Assembly (NCBI GenBank): GCA_001282665.1
Contig: LN874945.1
Coordinates: 62,001 to 126,000 of the forward strand
From: Clostridiales bacterium mt11
GTDB lineage: Bacteria > Bacillota > Clostridia > Tissierellales > Tepidimicrobiaceae
Direction: 5' to 3'
Length of the DNA stretch: 64,000 nucleotides
Shown here: positions 42,281 through 50,338 of the stretch, one piece after another
Position numbering within the stretch: the first letter of the stretch is position 1
Layout of the letters: each line of letters opens with the position of its first letter
Notes under the pieces: generated by a model
Told to the model about the DNA's origin: nothing
Databases searched by the model: none
What the model saw: only the letters and a program-made list of their open reading frames with translations
Made by a program: the position numbers and the translations under genes

Positions 42281-42616
42281 ATGGCAAGAGGTGGATTCCC
42301 AGGAATGGGAAACATGGGTAATATGATGAAACAGATGCAAAAGGTTCAAAAGCAAATGGAGGAAATGCAAAAACAGTTGGAAGAAACTGAAGTAGAAGCC
42401 AGTGCTGGCGGAGGAGCAGTTACAGCCAAAGTCAATGGTAAAAAGGAACTTCTATCAATTACAATAGATGAATCCGTAGTAGATCCTGAAGATGTAGAAA
42501 TGCTTCAAGATTTAGTAATAGCAGCAGTAAACGAAGCTTTAAGATCAGCAGAAAATATGATGGCAGAAGAGATGAAAAAGTTAACAGGAGGAATGAATAT
42601 ACCAGGACTGTTCTAA
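42281..42616 (+). CDS. ybaB: YbaB/EbfC family nucleoid-associated protein
   Basis: A 111-residue DNA-binding dimer. The N-terminus is Met/Gly-rich (MARGGFPGMGNMGNMMKQMQKVQKQMEEMQ), followed by VEASAGGGAVTAKVNGKKELLSITID and LVIAAVNEALRSAENMM. An AAGGAG site precedes the ATG. It is conserved between dnaX and recR, where it links replication or repair to nucleoid structure. Confidence 0.95.
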   Translation: MARGGFPGMGNMGNMMKQMQKVQKQMEEMQKQLEETEVEASAGGGAVTAKVNGKKELLSITIDESVVDPEDVEMLQDLVIAAVNEALRSAENMMAEEMKKLTGGMNIPGLF

Positions 42617-42632
42617 GGAAAGGTTGATGTAA

Positions 42633-43232
42633 ATGGATTACTATGCATTACCTATTGCAAATTTAATTGAACAGTTTTCAAAGCTTCCAGGTATAGGAAG
42701 AAAAACTGCTCAAAGACTTGCCTTTTATATTCTTGAAATGGAGCCATTAGAAGCAGAAAAATTAGCTGTCGCAATTACAGAGGCAAAAGAGAAAATTAGG
42801 TATTGCAGTATATGCTGCAATTTAACAGATGAAGACCCTTGTTATATATGTAATGATGATAGAAGGGATAAATCCTTAATATGTGTAGTTGAAGGGGCTA
42901 AGGATATAATAGCCATGGAAAAGACAAGGGAATTTAAAGGGGTATATCATGTTCTTCATGGAGTCATATCTCCAATGGAAAACAGAGGCCCTGATGAAAT
43001 AAGGATAAAAGAACTTTTAAATAGAGTATATGAGGGTCAAGTGGAAGAAGTGATACTAGCCATTAATCCTACAGTAGAAGGAGAAGCTACAGCCTTATAT
43101 ATTGCAAAACTATTAAAACCTTTAGGAGTCAAAGTCACAAGAATAGCCCATGGAATACCAGTAGGCGGAGACTTAGAATACTTTGATGAAGTAACATTAT
43201 CTAAGGCTATGGAAAATAGAAGAGAGCTGTAG
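42633..43232 (+). CDS. recR: Recombination mediator RecR
   Basis: A 199-residue repair protein. It contains the HhH region (LIEQFSKLPGIGRKTAQRLAFYIL), a C4 zinc finger (CSICCNLTDEDPCYIC, about 57-72) and a TOPRIM domain (LICVVEGAKDIIAMEKT, then GVISPMENRGPDEI, then NPTVEGEATALYIAKLL). It loads RecA with RecO and RecF on gapped DNA. AGGAAAGG lies upstream. It is the last core gene before the accessory region. Confidence 0.96.
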   Translation: MDYYALPIANLIEQFSKLPGIGRKTAQRLAFYILEMEPLEAEKLAVAITEAKEKIRYCSICCNLTDEDPCYICNDDRRDKSLICVVEGAKDIIAMEKTREFKGVYHVLHGVISPMENRGPDEIRIKELLNRVYEGQVEEVILAINPTVEGEATALYIAKLLKPLGVKVTRIAHGIPVGGDLEYFDEVTLSKAMENRREL

Positions 43233-43314
43233 GGTAGGGTATTGTCTTGTCTACATCAAATAAAGTCCTATCATTATGTAAAAGGTTGTATAAGTGAAAA
43301 TAAAGCTGTATCAT

Positions 43315-43365
43315 AAAACATGGTTTATTAGGGATAGCGAATCTCGGTTAAGCCATGTTTTTTTA
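43315..43365 (+). terminator. Terminator after recR
   Basis: AAAACATGGTTTA (43315-43327) pairs with TAAGCCATGTTTT, with an inner GGGAT/ATCTC stem and a T run. It lies 83 bases after recR. Confidence 0.82.
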
Positions 43366-43931
43366 TTAGATTTTTAATTAGAAAAGAAAATAGGGATAGG
43401 GCTTAAGGTTAGTAAGGGCAGTGGATTGGAAGAATAAATGGATAAGAAAATAAAGAGGAGAAATGGATAAAACTCTCCTTAAACCTTCTCCCTAAACCCT
43501 TAATCCTACAAGTACTTTATTTTCATTTTTCACTCTAAAAATTAATAAATACAAGGACTTTACTTCCGTACGAGAAGGAAAAGTGCAAATAAATGGAAAA
43601 ATGGAAGAGAATAACGGGTCAGTAGTATCAAGGGTTTGAGAGGTGTCCGTGTAAGGACTTTATTTTAAAAAGGAAAGGAGTTTGTTTGATGAATACATAG
43701 TTAGGATTAAGGATTTAGGGGTAAGGAATATAGGAAATAAATTAGTCAGGATATATGGGTTAATTAGTTACTATAAAAAGAAAATAAAGTAGTAGTATTA
43801 GAAGGGATGAGGAATCAAGGGAAGTATTGCTAATACAGTGTTTGATTAAGTTTTAAGGTTAAAGGGATATAGAGATTAAAGGTAATTCGTAAAAGGACTT
43901 TATTTACTTTTAATATACAGCATGGGGCATT

Positions 43932-43979
43932 TTTTCTGTTTCTAAAAATGATGTGTTGAAAAATTCTAGAAACAGAAAA
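43932..43979. repeat. 13-bp inverted repeat in the post-recR spacer
   Basis: TTTTCTGTTTCTA (43932-43944) and TAGAAACAGAAAA (43967-43979) are perfect inverted arms 22 bases apart. There is no T tail. Confidence 0.7.
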
Positions 43980-44074
43980 GTTATTTTATAATGAAAATAA
44001 AGTAGTTATTTTTGAATAGATTTTTAGTTAATAGATTTATAAAGGAAGAATAAATAAAGAGCATTTTAGGTACG

Positions 44075-44104
44075 TTACGGGAATATAGAGTATATTACGG
44101 GAAT
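44075..44104 (+). repeat. Tandem TTACGGGAAT pair
   Basis: TTACGGGAAT occurs at 44075-44084 and again at 44095-44104, a 20-base period (about two helical turns), as for a protein bound on one face of DNA. Confidence 0.65.
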
Positions 44105-44155
44105 TTCATGTTAACCATTGGAGTTATAAATTAAGAAAATAGATTAAAAGTGCAT

Positions 44156-44297
44156 TAGTCGGTAGATGAGAATCAACTACTATATAAATAAAGTAGTTTC
44201 ATTATTTGTTGTTACATATCCTTGGAAATATGGGATTTCCTTTGTATAGTTTGGGTATTTAAATGAAGTAATTTAGATAGTCGATAGATGAGAATCA
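44156..44297 (+). repeat. Direct repeat of a 20-mer, 122 bases apart
   Basis: A 20-base word starting TAGTCGGTAG at 44156-44175 recurs with one change as TAGTCGATAGATGAGAATCA at 44278-44297. Confidence 0.65.
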
Positions 44298-44367
44298 TGT
44301 ATAAATATCAGCATACATATAGAAGGGGCATATATAAAGGTAAATAACCCTCCCAGCCCCTATTGTA

Positions 44368-44778
44368 TTAATATAAGGAGTCACTAGAGTTTGAATTATC
44401 ACTTATGTTTAGTTTCAATCTCTTTATGTAACCATAAAGCATTTTGATAATTTCAACTGTTTTAGTATCGAGGATTTCATATTGTTCCTTTGAAATATAA
44501 TTGTTTTGGAAAGCAGTAAGGAGATGATTCCTTACTTCTCCTGCACTGCCAAGGGCAGTATTCGCATGAAATAATTCTCTTTTAATAAATAACTGCGTAT
44601 TTCCTTCGGCAATGTTTGCAGAGATGCTGCGTATGGCTCTAACCAATTGGTCTGTTAGTCTATATTGTTCATAATTTGGGAATTCTTTAACCAGTTTTCC
44701 TATTTCTTGCTCAAGGATGTTTGCTTTCTGCCATACTTTAAGAGTCCTAAAATCTTTTATGACCAAATTCTCATCCAT
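44368..44778 (-). CDS. Four-helix-bundle protein, S23/23S rRNA intervening-sequence family
   Basis: A 136-residue protein. The family pattern is clear: IKDFRTLKVWQKANILEQEIGKLVKEFPNYEQYRLTDQLVRAIRSISANIAEGN, then ELFHANTALGSAGEVRNHLLTA, then a C-terminal helix. Members are encoded in 23S rRNA intervening sequences, stand alone in accessory DNA, or act as Avd in diversity-generating retroelements. No reverse transcriptase or rRNA is nearby, so this is the stand-alone kind. The ATG at 44778 has AAAGG 9 bases upstream; the ATG three codons earlier is too close. Function unknown. Confidence 0.88.
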   Translation of the reverse strand: MDENLVIKDFRTLKVWQKANILEQEIGKLVKEFPNYEQYRLTDQLVRAIRSISANIAEGNTQLFIKRELFHANTALGSAGEVRNHLLTAFQNNYISKEQYEILDTKTVEIIKMLYGYIKRLKLNISDNSNSSDSLY

Positions 44779-45179
44779 GAAATTCATCCTTTCAAATTGA
44801 TTTTTTACATTATACGAAAGGATAGGGATAAGTCAAATTTTAATATTAAAATTTATATAAAACAATTATTGAAAGGTAAAGGATTAAATCATTGTATTAA
44901 AAAAGAATTGATATAGTGTATATACTTGTTTCTTAACCCAACAAACTTTTTTCCCTAATGTTCCCTAAAGTAATTTTGGATTCTTGAAAACTTTTATAAA
45001 TGCCGTGGATTAAAGAATTTGTGCAGAGTTTTGATATGTTTAATAGCCTGTAAAAAGAGAAGTGGTATTTAATATGTTTACTGTTGAACGGCAAATTATT
45101 CAATTTCCATTTTTCTATTTTTAAAAAGATAACTATTATAAATAAGGTTAAAATTAGTAACTTTGAAACTTCTATATGT

Positions 45180-45185
45180 TATAAT
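45180..45185 (+). promoter_or_regulatory. Possible -10 element before the 45224 gene
   Basis: TATAAT at 45180-45185 with no good -35 element. It would start transcription near 45192. Apart from this the 44779-45223 gap shows no feature. Confidence 0.35.
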
Positions 45186-45223
45186 TATTTTAATACTAAT
45201 TATTGAGAACAGGGGAGATAAAT

Positions 45224-46041
45224 ATGTTGAAAAACTTTTTAGCATGTTTAGTAAAAATAAGGGGAAAAATTTTTCAGAAAGGGATCAAAGTGAATTTTCC
45301 AAAGAAGTTGACACAGTATCAATACATAAAATTGACTTGACTACAGACGAAATAGATAATGAAGCCTTTATTATTGATTTTGTAAGTGTTAGAGAAAGTA
45401 GTGAAACAATTAAAAAAGCGGAAGTTATGTTCCCTGCTAATAACCAATACATAGTAATAAATGGAGAAAAAACATACTTTGATGCCTATTATGTTAGAGA
45501 TGAAGGTATGAGCAATGATAACCTATATCATAGAATAGCAACACCAGATTTCAAGTTTTGGGTTCTGCCTAAGGACTATAAAAGATTTATGGCTATAGCA
45601 AATTATCGACATGATATGCTTATTGAAAATAGAAGGAAACGTGATGAATTTATTAAGGCTGATATCAATAATTCTTTTGAATATGACCCAATAGATGAAG
45701 AGATATACAAGTGCTTCATTGCAAATAAAACTGGAATGTGTGAGGCCATAGGTACATGGGAACAATTTAGGAAAGTTGAAGAACAAATAGCAAAGATATG
45801 TAAAGAAAACAACGGGAAATATTTTAAGTCACAGGCTAAAACTGCTAAATTTGCTATTATATTTGATTATTCAAGAAGAACATATTCCAATATAACTAGT
45901 TTAAGGGAAAAAGGATATAAAGTAACAACCTTTGAAGCAGCACTTGGATTTTTTGAATTGTCTCATATGTGGAACATAAAAAATATCAAAAAGATGGAAA
46001 ATGAGCATAAGAGATTTATAAAGGAGAGGTATGGAGATTAA
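45224..46041 (+). pseudogene. Unrecognised protein gene with apparent one-base frameshift
   Basis: A strong GGGGAG site precedes the ATG at 45224, but that frame (MLKNFLACLV...) stops after 38 codons. The long open frame is the neighbouring one. Adding one T to the five-T run at 45236-45240 would join them as MLKNFFSMFSKNKGK and give about 272 residues. The long frame has no good start of its own. The body (EAFIIDFVSVRES..., FPANNQYIVINGEKTYFDAYYVRDEG, WVLPKDYKRFMAIANYRHDMLIENRRKR, IFDYSRRTYSNITSLREKGYKVTTFEAALGFFE) is unlike any family I recognise. Pseudogene, slippage-regulated gene or sequence error are all possible. Confidence 0.55.
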
Positions 46042-46162
46042 ATTACTTTTAGGAACTGGAATAAAAAGTATGAGACTATGGAAAACTAAGGTTTACAAAT
46101 AATATGGTATATGATATCTTTAGATGTAGGTACTCTAGGATAGGAGTAGTTAATAAACGGAT

Positions 46163-46212
46163 AAAATAGAGGAAGTTATTGCTTAAGTGCGGTTTACTTC
46201 CTCTATTTTATT
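46163..46212 (+). terminator. Terminator after the 45224 gene
   Basis: AAAATAGAGGAAGT (46163-46176) pairs with ACTTCCTCTATTTT (46196-46209), followed by ATTTTT. The remaining gap to 46541 shows no gene; the word TTTCTAAAA or its complement recurs. Confidence 0.85.
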
Positions 46213-46541
46213 TTTATATAAGTTGTTTTTAGTTTTAAAAGATAAAAATGGTTTTTAGAAACTGTTTCCTTATATGGAAAACTAATAAGAATGAATTATT
46301 AGAAATACACCTTTTTATATTAGAAACGAAGTAAATAGATAGGCCTTACATGCCTGATTAGTCAGAAATAGGGGTAGAAATGGTTTTAAGGATTTAGGAG
46401 TAAAAAAGTGTTTCTAAAACATAAATAGAACAGGTGTAGAGGAGATTATAGGGTAAAGGGAGTAGAAATCACAGGATAAGTGTTTTGCGAATAATAACAG
46501 TGTTGTTCTTTCTTACCCATTATCTTATAAAAAATCTATAT

Positions 46542-46577
46542 AAAAAGGCTTTCTAGCGAGAAAACTGGAAAGCCTTG
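46542..46577 (-). terminator. Terminator of the small minus-strand gene
   Basis: AAGGCTTTC pairs with GAAAGCCTT around a 15-18-base loop, followed by T residues on the minus strand. Confidence 0.7.
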
Positions 46578-46585
46578 AAGATTAA

Positions 46586-46872
46586 TTAATCAGTTAGCCA
46601 TGCATCGAGGTAATCAATCATTTTATCTATGTTAGAATATTTCTCTTGAAATTGTTCAGGTGTTAGTTCAGGCATTTCCCTTGATAGTTGAGTAAGAAGA
46701 GCATTTAATTCCCCTAGTAAATCTCTTTCACTGTCATAGTTATACTCATAAACAGTCACTAAAATATCAAAGTAATAGTCCAAATTTTGATATTGAATAG
46801 AGTTTTTACCGAAGGCTTTCTCACACTACTTAATAGGGTTTTGACTTCTGATTTTAGATGCTTATTTTTCAT
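46586..46872 (-). pseudogene. Small unrecognised gene with apparent one-base frameshift
   Basis: On the minus strand GGAAAGGAG precedes the ATG at 46872. That frame reads MKNKHLKSEVKTLLSSVRKPSVKTLFNIK and ends soon after. The next frame continues from NLDYYFDILVTVYEYNYDSERDLLGELNALLTQLSREMPELTPEQFQEKYSNIDKMI to a stop at 46586. One extra A in the AAAA run (46785-46788) would join them into a 95-residue protein. The downstream frame has only a TTG with no ribosome site. The C-terminal part is acidic and helical. No family recognised. Confidence 0.5.
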
Positions 46873-46964
46873 AAAAACACTCCTTTCCAACAAGTTTTGC
46901 ATATGATAAAGATTAATATTTTTGAAAGTCAAGTTTATTCTTTTAAATTTATAATCTTTATTTG

Positions 46965-49022
46965 TTAAAATGGAATATCATCATCACTGGTGACTGGAGT
47001 GGCGTTGTCATCATCCAGAATATCCCTATTAGGGGCTATGCTAGTTGTAGAATGGTGATTTGTTTTTTTAGGGATGTAATCCCATATATCAAAGTTTTTG
47101 TTTTTTATTATATTACCTACAATAGCAGCAATCTGCTTTTTGGAGCATTCGCTATCTATTTTCTGGATTAAGTCTATATCAAATTTCTTTTTCAGGTGAA
47201 ATAGTTGCGCTTTGGAAATGTTTATTAGATTTTCTTCTTGACCATTATCCATATTATTATTGTTATTTTCTTTTATGGCAGTTTCTGTTCCATCAACCTC
47301 CTGCACTTCATGATAGTCCTTTGGAAAAAGATTTAAAAGAATTTTTTTTTCTTCTTCATTAAGGGGGTATAATTTCTTCAATACTGTAAGTTGTTTATAA
47401 TTCATATTTTTTAAATCTACATACTTAGCAAGTATTTCAGCAAAACTGATTACTTGTTTAATATTTCTTGGGTCAATAGATACAATTTCATTTTCAGTGT
47501 AGAGGCTTGTCTTTAATAGAGCATTTAAATCTTCGTTGCTTGCAGGAGTAAATGAATATGCTTGTTTTTCCCAGAGGTTAATAAAAAGCCTTAACGTATC
47601 ATCATCAAGTAGTTTAACGGAACAATCAGTAATATCTTTTCCCAGTTCTTTATAGGTTCTTATAATTCGGACATTCCTAAAACCAAACTGCCAGAGGTGG
47701 TAGGCAACTGCAATGCTTTTATTTTGTCCAACTTTATGTTCATCATTATCAAAGAACAAGTTAATGGGCACACCTTTGCCGAAATATTTATCAATTAAGT
47801 ATATATGGGAATCTGTTAAGTTTGCCTGCCCAGAAGAAATAGCATCATATTCCATACTGGAGAGTTTAATTGCATCTGCTATCCCTTCAGTAATCCATAA
47901 GGTTTTAATATTAGTGCTTTTATCCTTCAGTTCATAAAGATTAAATAGAAAGTTTCCAGGCTTATATGGAACGAAATCTCTAAAAGTTGTTCCGCTTTTA
48001 TTTGTTGTTAAGTTGTTCTGATAGTCGGTAATGTTAAGATATTTATATTGCTTTGGTGCATTTAAATCTGTTTGTCGGCATTGATACCCAACTATTATGC
48101 CAGTTTCATGGTCTCTAACAGGAAATAGGACTCTGTTATTTAACATGAAGAAATCGCTGTAATGAAGCTGTTTCTGGCTATCCTTATCCAAATAGATTAG
48201 CCCATACTTCATAGCCGTGTCTATATCTATATTGTATTTCTTACTCATGAAATCAGAAAGTTTGTCTGTTGAATTTAATTTATCAATATTTTGAGTAAAG
48301 TCACTAATTAGTTTACTATTTTTAGCATTTTGGATTGCTTTATCATAATCGGTAATTCCATTGTCAATTATATTTTGGGCTTTATGATGCCTAATGGTCG
48401 TTTCAAGGTCTAATTTGTCCAACATAAGATTAAGATTATTCGTGGAAGTGGGAAGACTGGCTATTGTAGAAGACTTCGATTGATTTTTTTCTATTTTGTT
48501 TTGTTTGTCCTGTGACACTATTGTAGTAGAAAGATATTTTTCTGGAAGAAGCCAGACACTATAGTAATCTACATATTTTAGACTATTTGTTTTGCGATAG
48601 CGTTCTAGTATTTTATCTTTTAATTTCTGTTCAAAATCAGCGATTGACGTAAATCCTAAATTTAGGTCAACTAAGTTGTTTGCAACAAAAATTTTTGCTT
48701 CGTTATAACTGTTTTTTCCAGAGAGATTTTGCATATACATTACAAATTCAAGGTATGTACCACTCTTGCTGCAGGCACTGCAGTGAAAGTTCTTATTCTT
48801 ATCATTTAGAGATAAAGAAGTAGGGTTGTCTGCCCCAGCATGAAATGGGCATACAAAACGTCCTTTACTATATTTTCCTTTAAGAACGTAAAAGTCTTTT
48901 AACTTTGAGGAGGTAAGAGATTCCTGGATTAAAGGTTCGATATCATTTAAATATTGAAATATTAAAACACCTACATCGTGGGATGTTTTTTTAGTAATAA
49001 TATTATCTAAAGTGCTATTCAT
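46965..49022 (-). CDS. CHC2 zinc-finger/TOPRIM primase-like protein
   Basis: A 685-residue protein. A CHC2-type zinc finger (Cys58, His61, Cys81, Cys84 in FVCPFHAGADNP...HCSACSKSG) is followed by a linker. A DnaG-like core with a TOPRIM domain comes next (LWITEGIADAIKLSSMEYDAISS, then NLFFDNDEHKVGQ, then GKDITDC; about 375-480). The C-terminal 200 residues are helical and polar. Such proteins prime replication or process DNA in plasmids, phages and integrative elements. GGAGG lies 8 bases before the ATG, and a promoter is at 49059-49086. No helicase gene is adjacent. It marks the region as mobile-element derived. Confidence 0.85.
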   Translation of the reverse strand: MNSTLDNIITKKTSHDVGVLIFQYLNDIEPLIQESLTSSKLKDFYVLKGKYSKGRFVCPFHAGADNPTSLSLNDKNKNFHCSACSKSGTYLEFVMYMQNLSGKNSYNEAKIFVANNLVDLNLGFTSIADFEQKLKDKILERYRKTNSLKYVDYYSVWLLPEKYLSTTIVSQDKQNKIEKNQSKSSTIASLPTSTNNLNLMLDKLDLETTIRHHKAQNIIDNGITDYDKAIQNAKNSKLISDFTQNIDKLNSTDKLSDFMSKKYNIDIDTAMKYGLIYLDKDSQKQLHYSDFFMLNNRVLFPVRDHETGIIVGYQCRQTDLNAPKQYKYLNITDYQNNLTTNKSGTTFRDFVPYKPGNFLFNLYELKDKSTNIKTLWITEGIADAIKLSSMEYDAISSGQANLTDSHIYLIDKYFGKGVPINLFFDNDEHKVGQNKSIAVAYHLWQFGFRNVRIIRTYKELGKDITDCSVKLLDDDTLRLFINLWEKQAYSFTPASNEDLNALLKTSLYTENEIVSIDPRNIKQVISFAEILAKYVDLKNMNYKQLTVLKKLYPLNEEEKKILLNLFPKDYHEVQEVDGTETAIKENNNNNMDNGQEENLINISKAQLFHLKKKFDIDLIQKIDSECSKKQIAAIVGNIIKNKNFDIWDYIPKKTNHHSTTSIAPNRDILDDDNATPVTSDDDIPF

Positions 49023-49058
49023 AAGTTATTCCTCCATTTCTTAGTTTTTATTGAACGT

Positions 49059-49086
49059 ATTATAGCCAAGAATAAATGAATTTCAA
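49059..49086 (-). promoter_or_regulatory. Sigma-A promoter of the primase-like gene
   Basis: Minus strand: TTGAAA (49086-49081), 16 bases, TATAAT (49064-49059). Confidence 0.7.
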
Positions 49087-49137
49087 GAGGAACTTTATTT
49101 TGTAACAAAAATGTAATAAAAAATTAAGGCTCAAAAT

Positions 49138-49165
49138 TTGACAAACTTAAAAATATGGTTAATAT
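49138..49165 (+). promoter_or_regulatory. Sigma-A promoter facing the structured intergenic region
   Basis: TTGACA (49138-49143), 16 bases, TAATAT (49160-49165). It points into the inverted repeat at 49169-49252 and the SpoVS/SymE-like gene. Confidence 0.6.
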
Positions 49166-49168
49166 ATT

Positions 49169-49252
49169 ATTAATACTTCAAGGTACTTCCGTTCGTTATA
49201 ACATCAAAACATTGCGAAACACCTTGAAGTTAATGAAGTATGAAGTATTAAT
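49169..49252. repeat. Nested inverted repeat with two alternative 3' arms
   Basis: The left arm ATTAATACTTCAAGGT (49169-49184) has two possible partners: ACCTTGAAGT (49221-49230) and TGAAGTATTAAT (49241-49252). Using one excludes the other over the shared TACTTCA segment, which is the geometry of a switch. It may also be a dyad operator. Confidence 0.6.
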
Positions 49253-49326
49253 GAAATAATCTAAATGTTTTAGTTTTGGTTTAAATGTTGGTTTGAACTG
49301 AAGTACTGAATTTAAAAAATAAATTC

Positions 49327-49356
49327 TTGAAATGCTTTATATTTAGTCCTTAATAT
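49327..49356 (+). promoter_or_regulatory. Possible promoter of SpoVS/SymE-like gene
   Basis: TTGAAA (49327-49332), 18 bases, TAATAT (49351-49356), about 33 bases before the ATG at 49389. Confidence 0.45.
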
Positions 49357-49388
49357 ACATGCAAAATAGGTAAGGAGGCATATAAGGC

Positions 49389-49916
49389 ATGGATAATATA
49401 AAGGTTCTTAAGATTGCAGGAAATAGCAATATCAATGCTGTTGTAGATGCAGCATTTGAAGAGATAAAATAAAATATGGCCGTGAATATTGATTGTATAA
49501 GTATAAAGGCTAGTTACCAAGCAGTAAAAGTTTTAATTTTACTAACAGAAAAGTTGGTAAAAATGAGTTGCGAATTTTATATAAGACCTTACTATATAAA
49601 GGTAGATACACTAACACAGGAGCATGATATCATAACTAAAACAGCCATACGCTGGACATTAATTGTAAAAAAAAGTGTTTTATCTTATAGCAACTATAAA
49701 GATGATGAAATACAAAAACGAATTTTAAGTGTTTATTATAGTTATACAGGAAATAAGAAAGTACCGCAAATAAGGCTACAAGGCAAATGGCTTAAGGAAC
49801 TTGGCTTTGCAATAGGGGAGAAGATAATTGTTTTACCGAAAAATGGTATCATAGAAATTAAAATTGATTCTGCTGAAAACAATGTTGGGTTAATTAAAAA
49901 GGACAATAAAGATTAA
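49389..49916 (+). pseudogene. SpoVS-like/SymE-like fusion split by an in-frame stop
   Basis: An AAGGAGG site precedes ATG 49389. That frame reads MDNIKVLKIAGNSNINAVVDAAFEEIK, which resembles the SpoVS/Alba-like N-terminus, and stops at TAA (49470-49472). Three bases later the same frame restarts at ATG 49476 and runs 146 residues. Its first part (IDCISIKASYQAVKVLILLTEKL) continues the SpoVS-like pattern. Its end (KVPQIRLQGKWLKELGFAIGEKIIVLPKNGIIEIKID, about 95-131) is a SymE-type, SpoVT/AbrB-fold toxin domain. With the stop read through, the product would be 175 residues. It may be a nonsense mutant, a coupled pair, or recoded. A terminator follows. Confidence 0.6.
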
Positions 49917-50022
49917 ATAAGGGCTAAGAATATAAAAATAAAATTGGTACAGGAATACTGGAGTAATTAGAATATGAATTTAAATCTGATACTAGGTTTT
50001 TTCATAGCACTTTTTCTCAGAT

Positions 50023-50057
50023 AAACTGCTTACATTTTAAAATGTAAGCAGTTTTTT
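50023..50057 (+). terminator. Terminator after SymE-like gene
   Basis: AAACTGCTTACATTTT pairs perfectly with AAAATGTAAGCAGTTT, with a run of six T. Confidence 0.92.
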
Positions 50058-50206
50058 AATGCTAGATTAAATTGGGTAACTCTTAGTAAAAAAATAAAAT
50101 TTTTAAAAACACAGGAAAGTAGGACTAAAGACCTATATGAAATTAGTTCTGATAATTTTTTATGTGTTATGCTCAAAAATAGAGGGGCAGGAAAGGAGAT
50201 GATTCT

Positions 50207-50272
50207 ATGATAAGGATTAGGACACCAAGTACCAAAGAAGTAAAAGAGGCATTTTGCCGAATGCCCCTTTAA
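50207..50272 (+). CDS. Possible 21-residue leader or remnant peptide
   Basis: An AAAGGAG site 7 bases upstream precedes ATG 50207. The frame encodes MIRIRTPSTKEVKEAFCRMPL and stops. The last third overlaps an imperfect hairpin (GAGGCATT/AATGCCCC) followed by TTT. It could be a leader peptide with an attenuator or the stub of a lost gene. The rest of the 49917-50338 gap shows only the terminator at 50023. Confidence 0.3.
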   Translation: MIRIRTPSTKEVKEAFCRMPL

Positions 50273-50338
50273 TAGTGGAAATTTATAAAAATAAATTTGT
50301 TAATAGTATTATATCAAAAAGCAAGGGAGAAATGAAAT

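Larger units (their letters stand above)
43233..44367. repeat. Non-coding spacer with dispersed AATAAAGT-type repeats
   Basis: No credible open frame occurs in about 1.1 kb. It holds eight copies, in both orientations, of a 12-13-base word built on AAATAAAGT followed by CCT or AGT: 43258, 43511, 43553, 43653, 43781, 43893, 43994, 44186 (starts). It also contains a hairpin TTTTCTGTTTCTA/TAGAAACAGAAAA (43932-43979), a tandem TTACGGGAAT pair and a repeated 20-mer, listed separately. Nature unknown; possibly decayed mobile DNA or clustered protein-binding sites. Confidence 0.6.

Noticed and set aside
43233..44367. CRISPR array suspected from the repeated AATAAAGT words
   Set aside because: The words are too short, irregularly spaced and in both orientations; there are no regular spacers and no cas genes.
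44368..44778. Diversity-generating retroelement suggested by the Avd-like four-helix protein
   Set aside because: No reverse transcriptase, template repeat or variable repeat was found within the window.
45163..45223. TTG at 45163 as the start of the 45 kb gene, giving a hydrophobic N-terminus
   Set aside because: It has no ribosome site, lies upstream of the likely transcript start near 45192, and the strong GGGGAG-ATG at 45224 is a better start.
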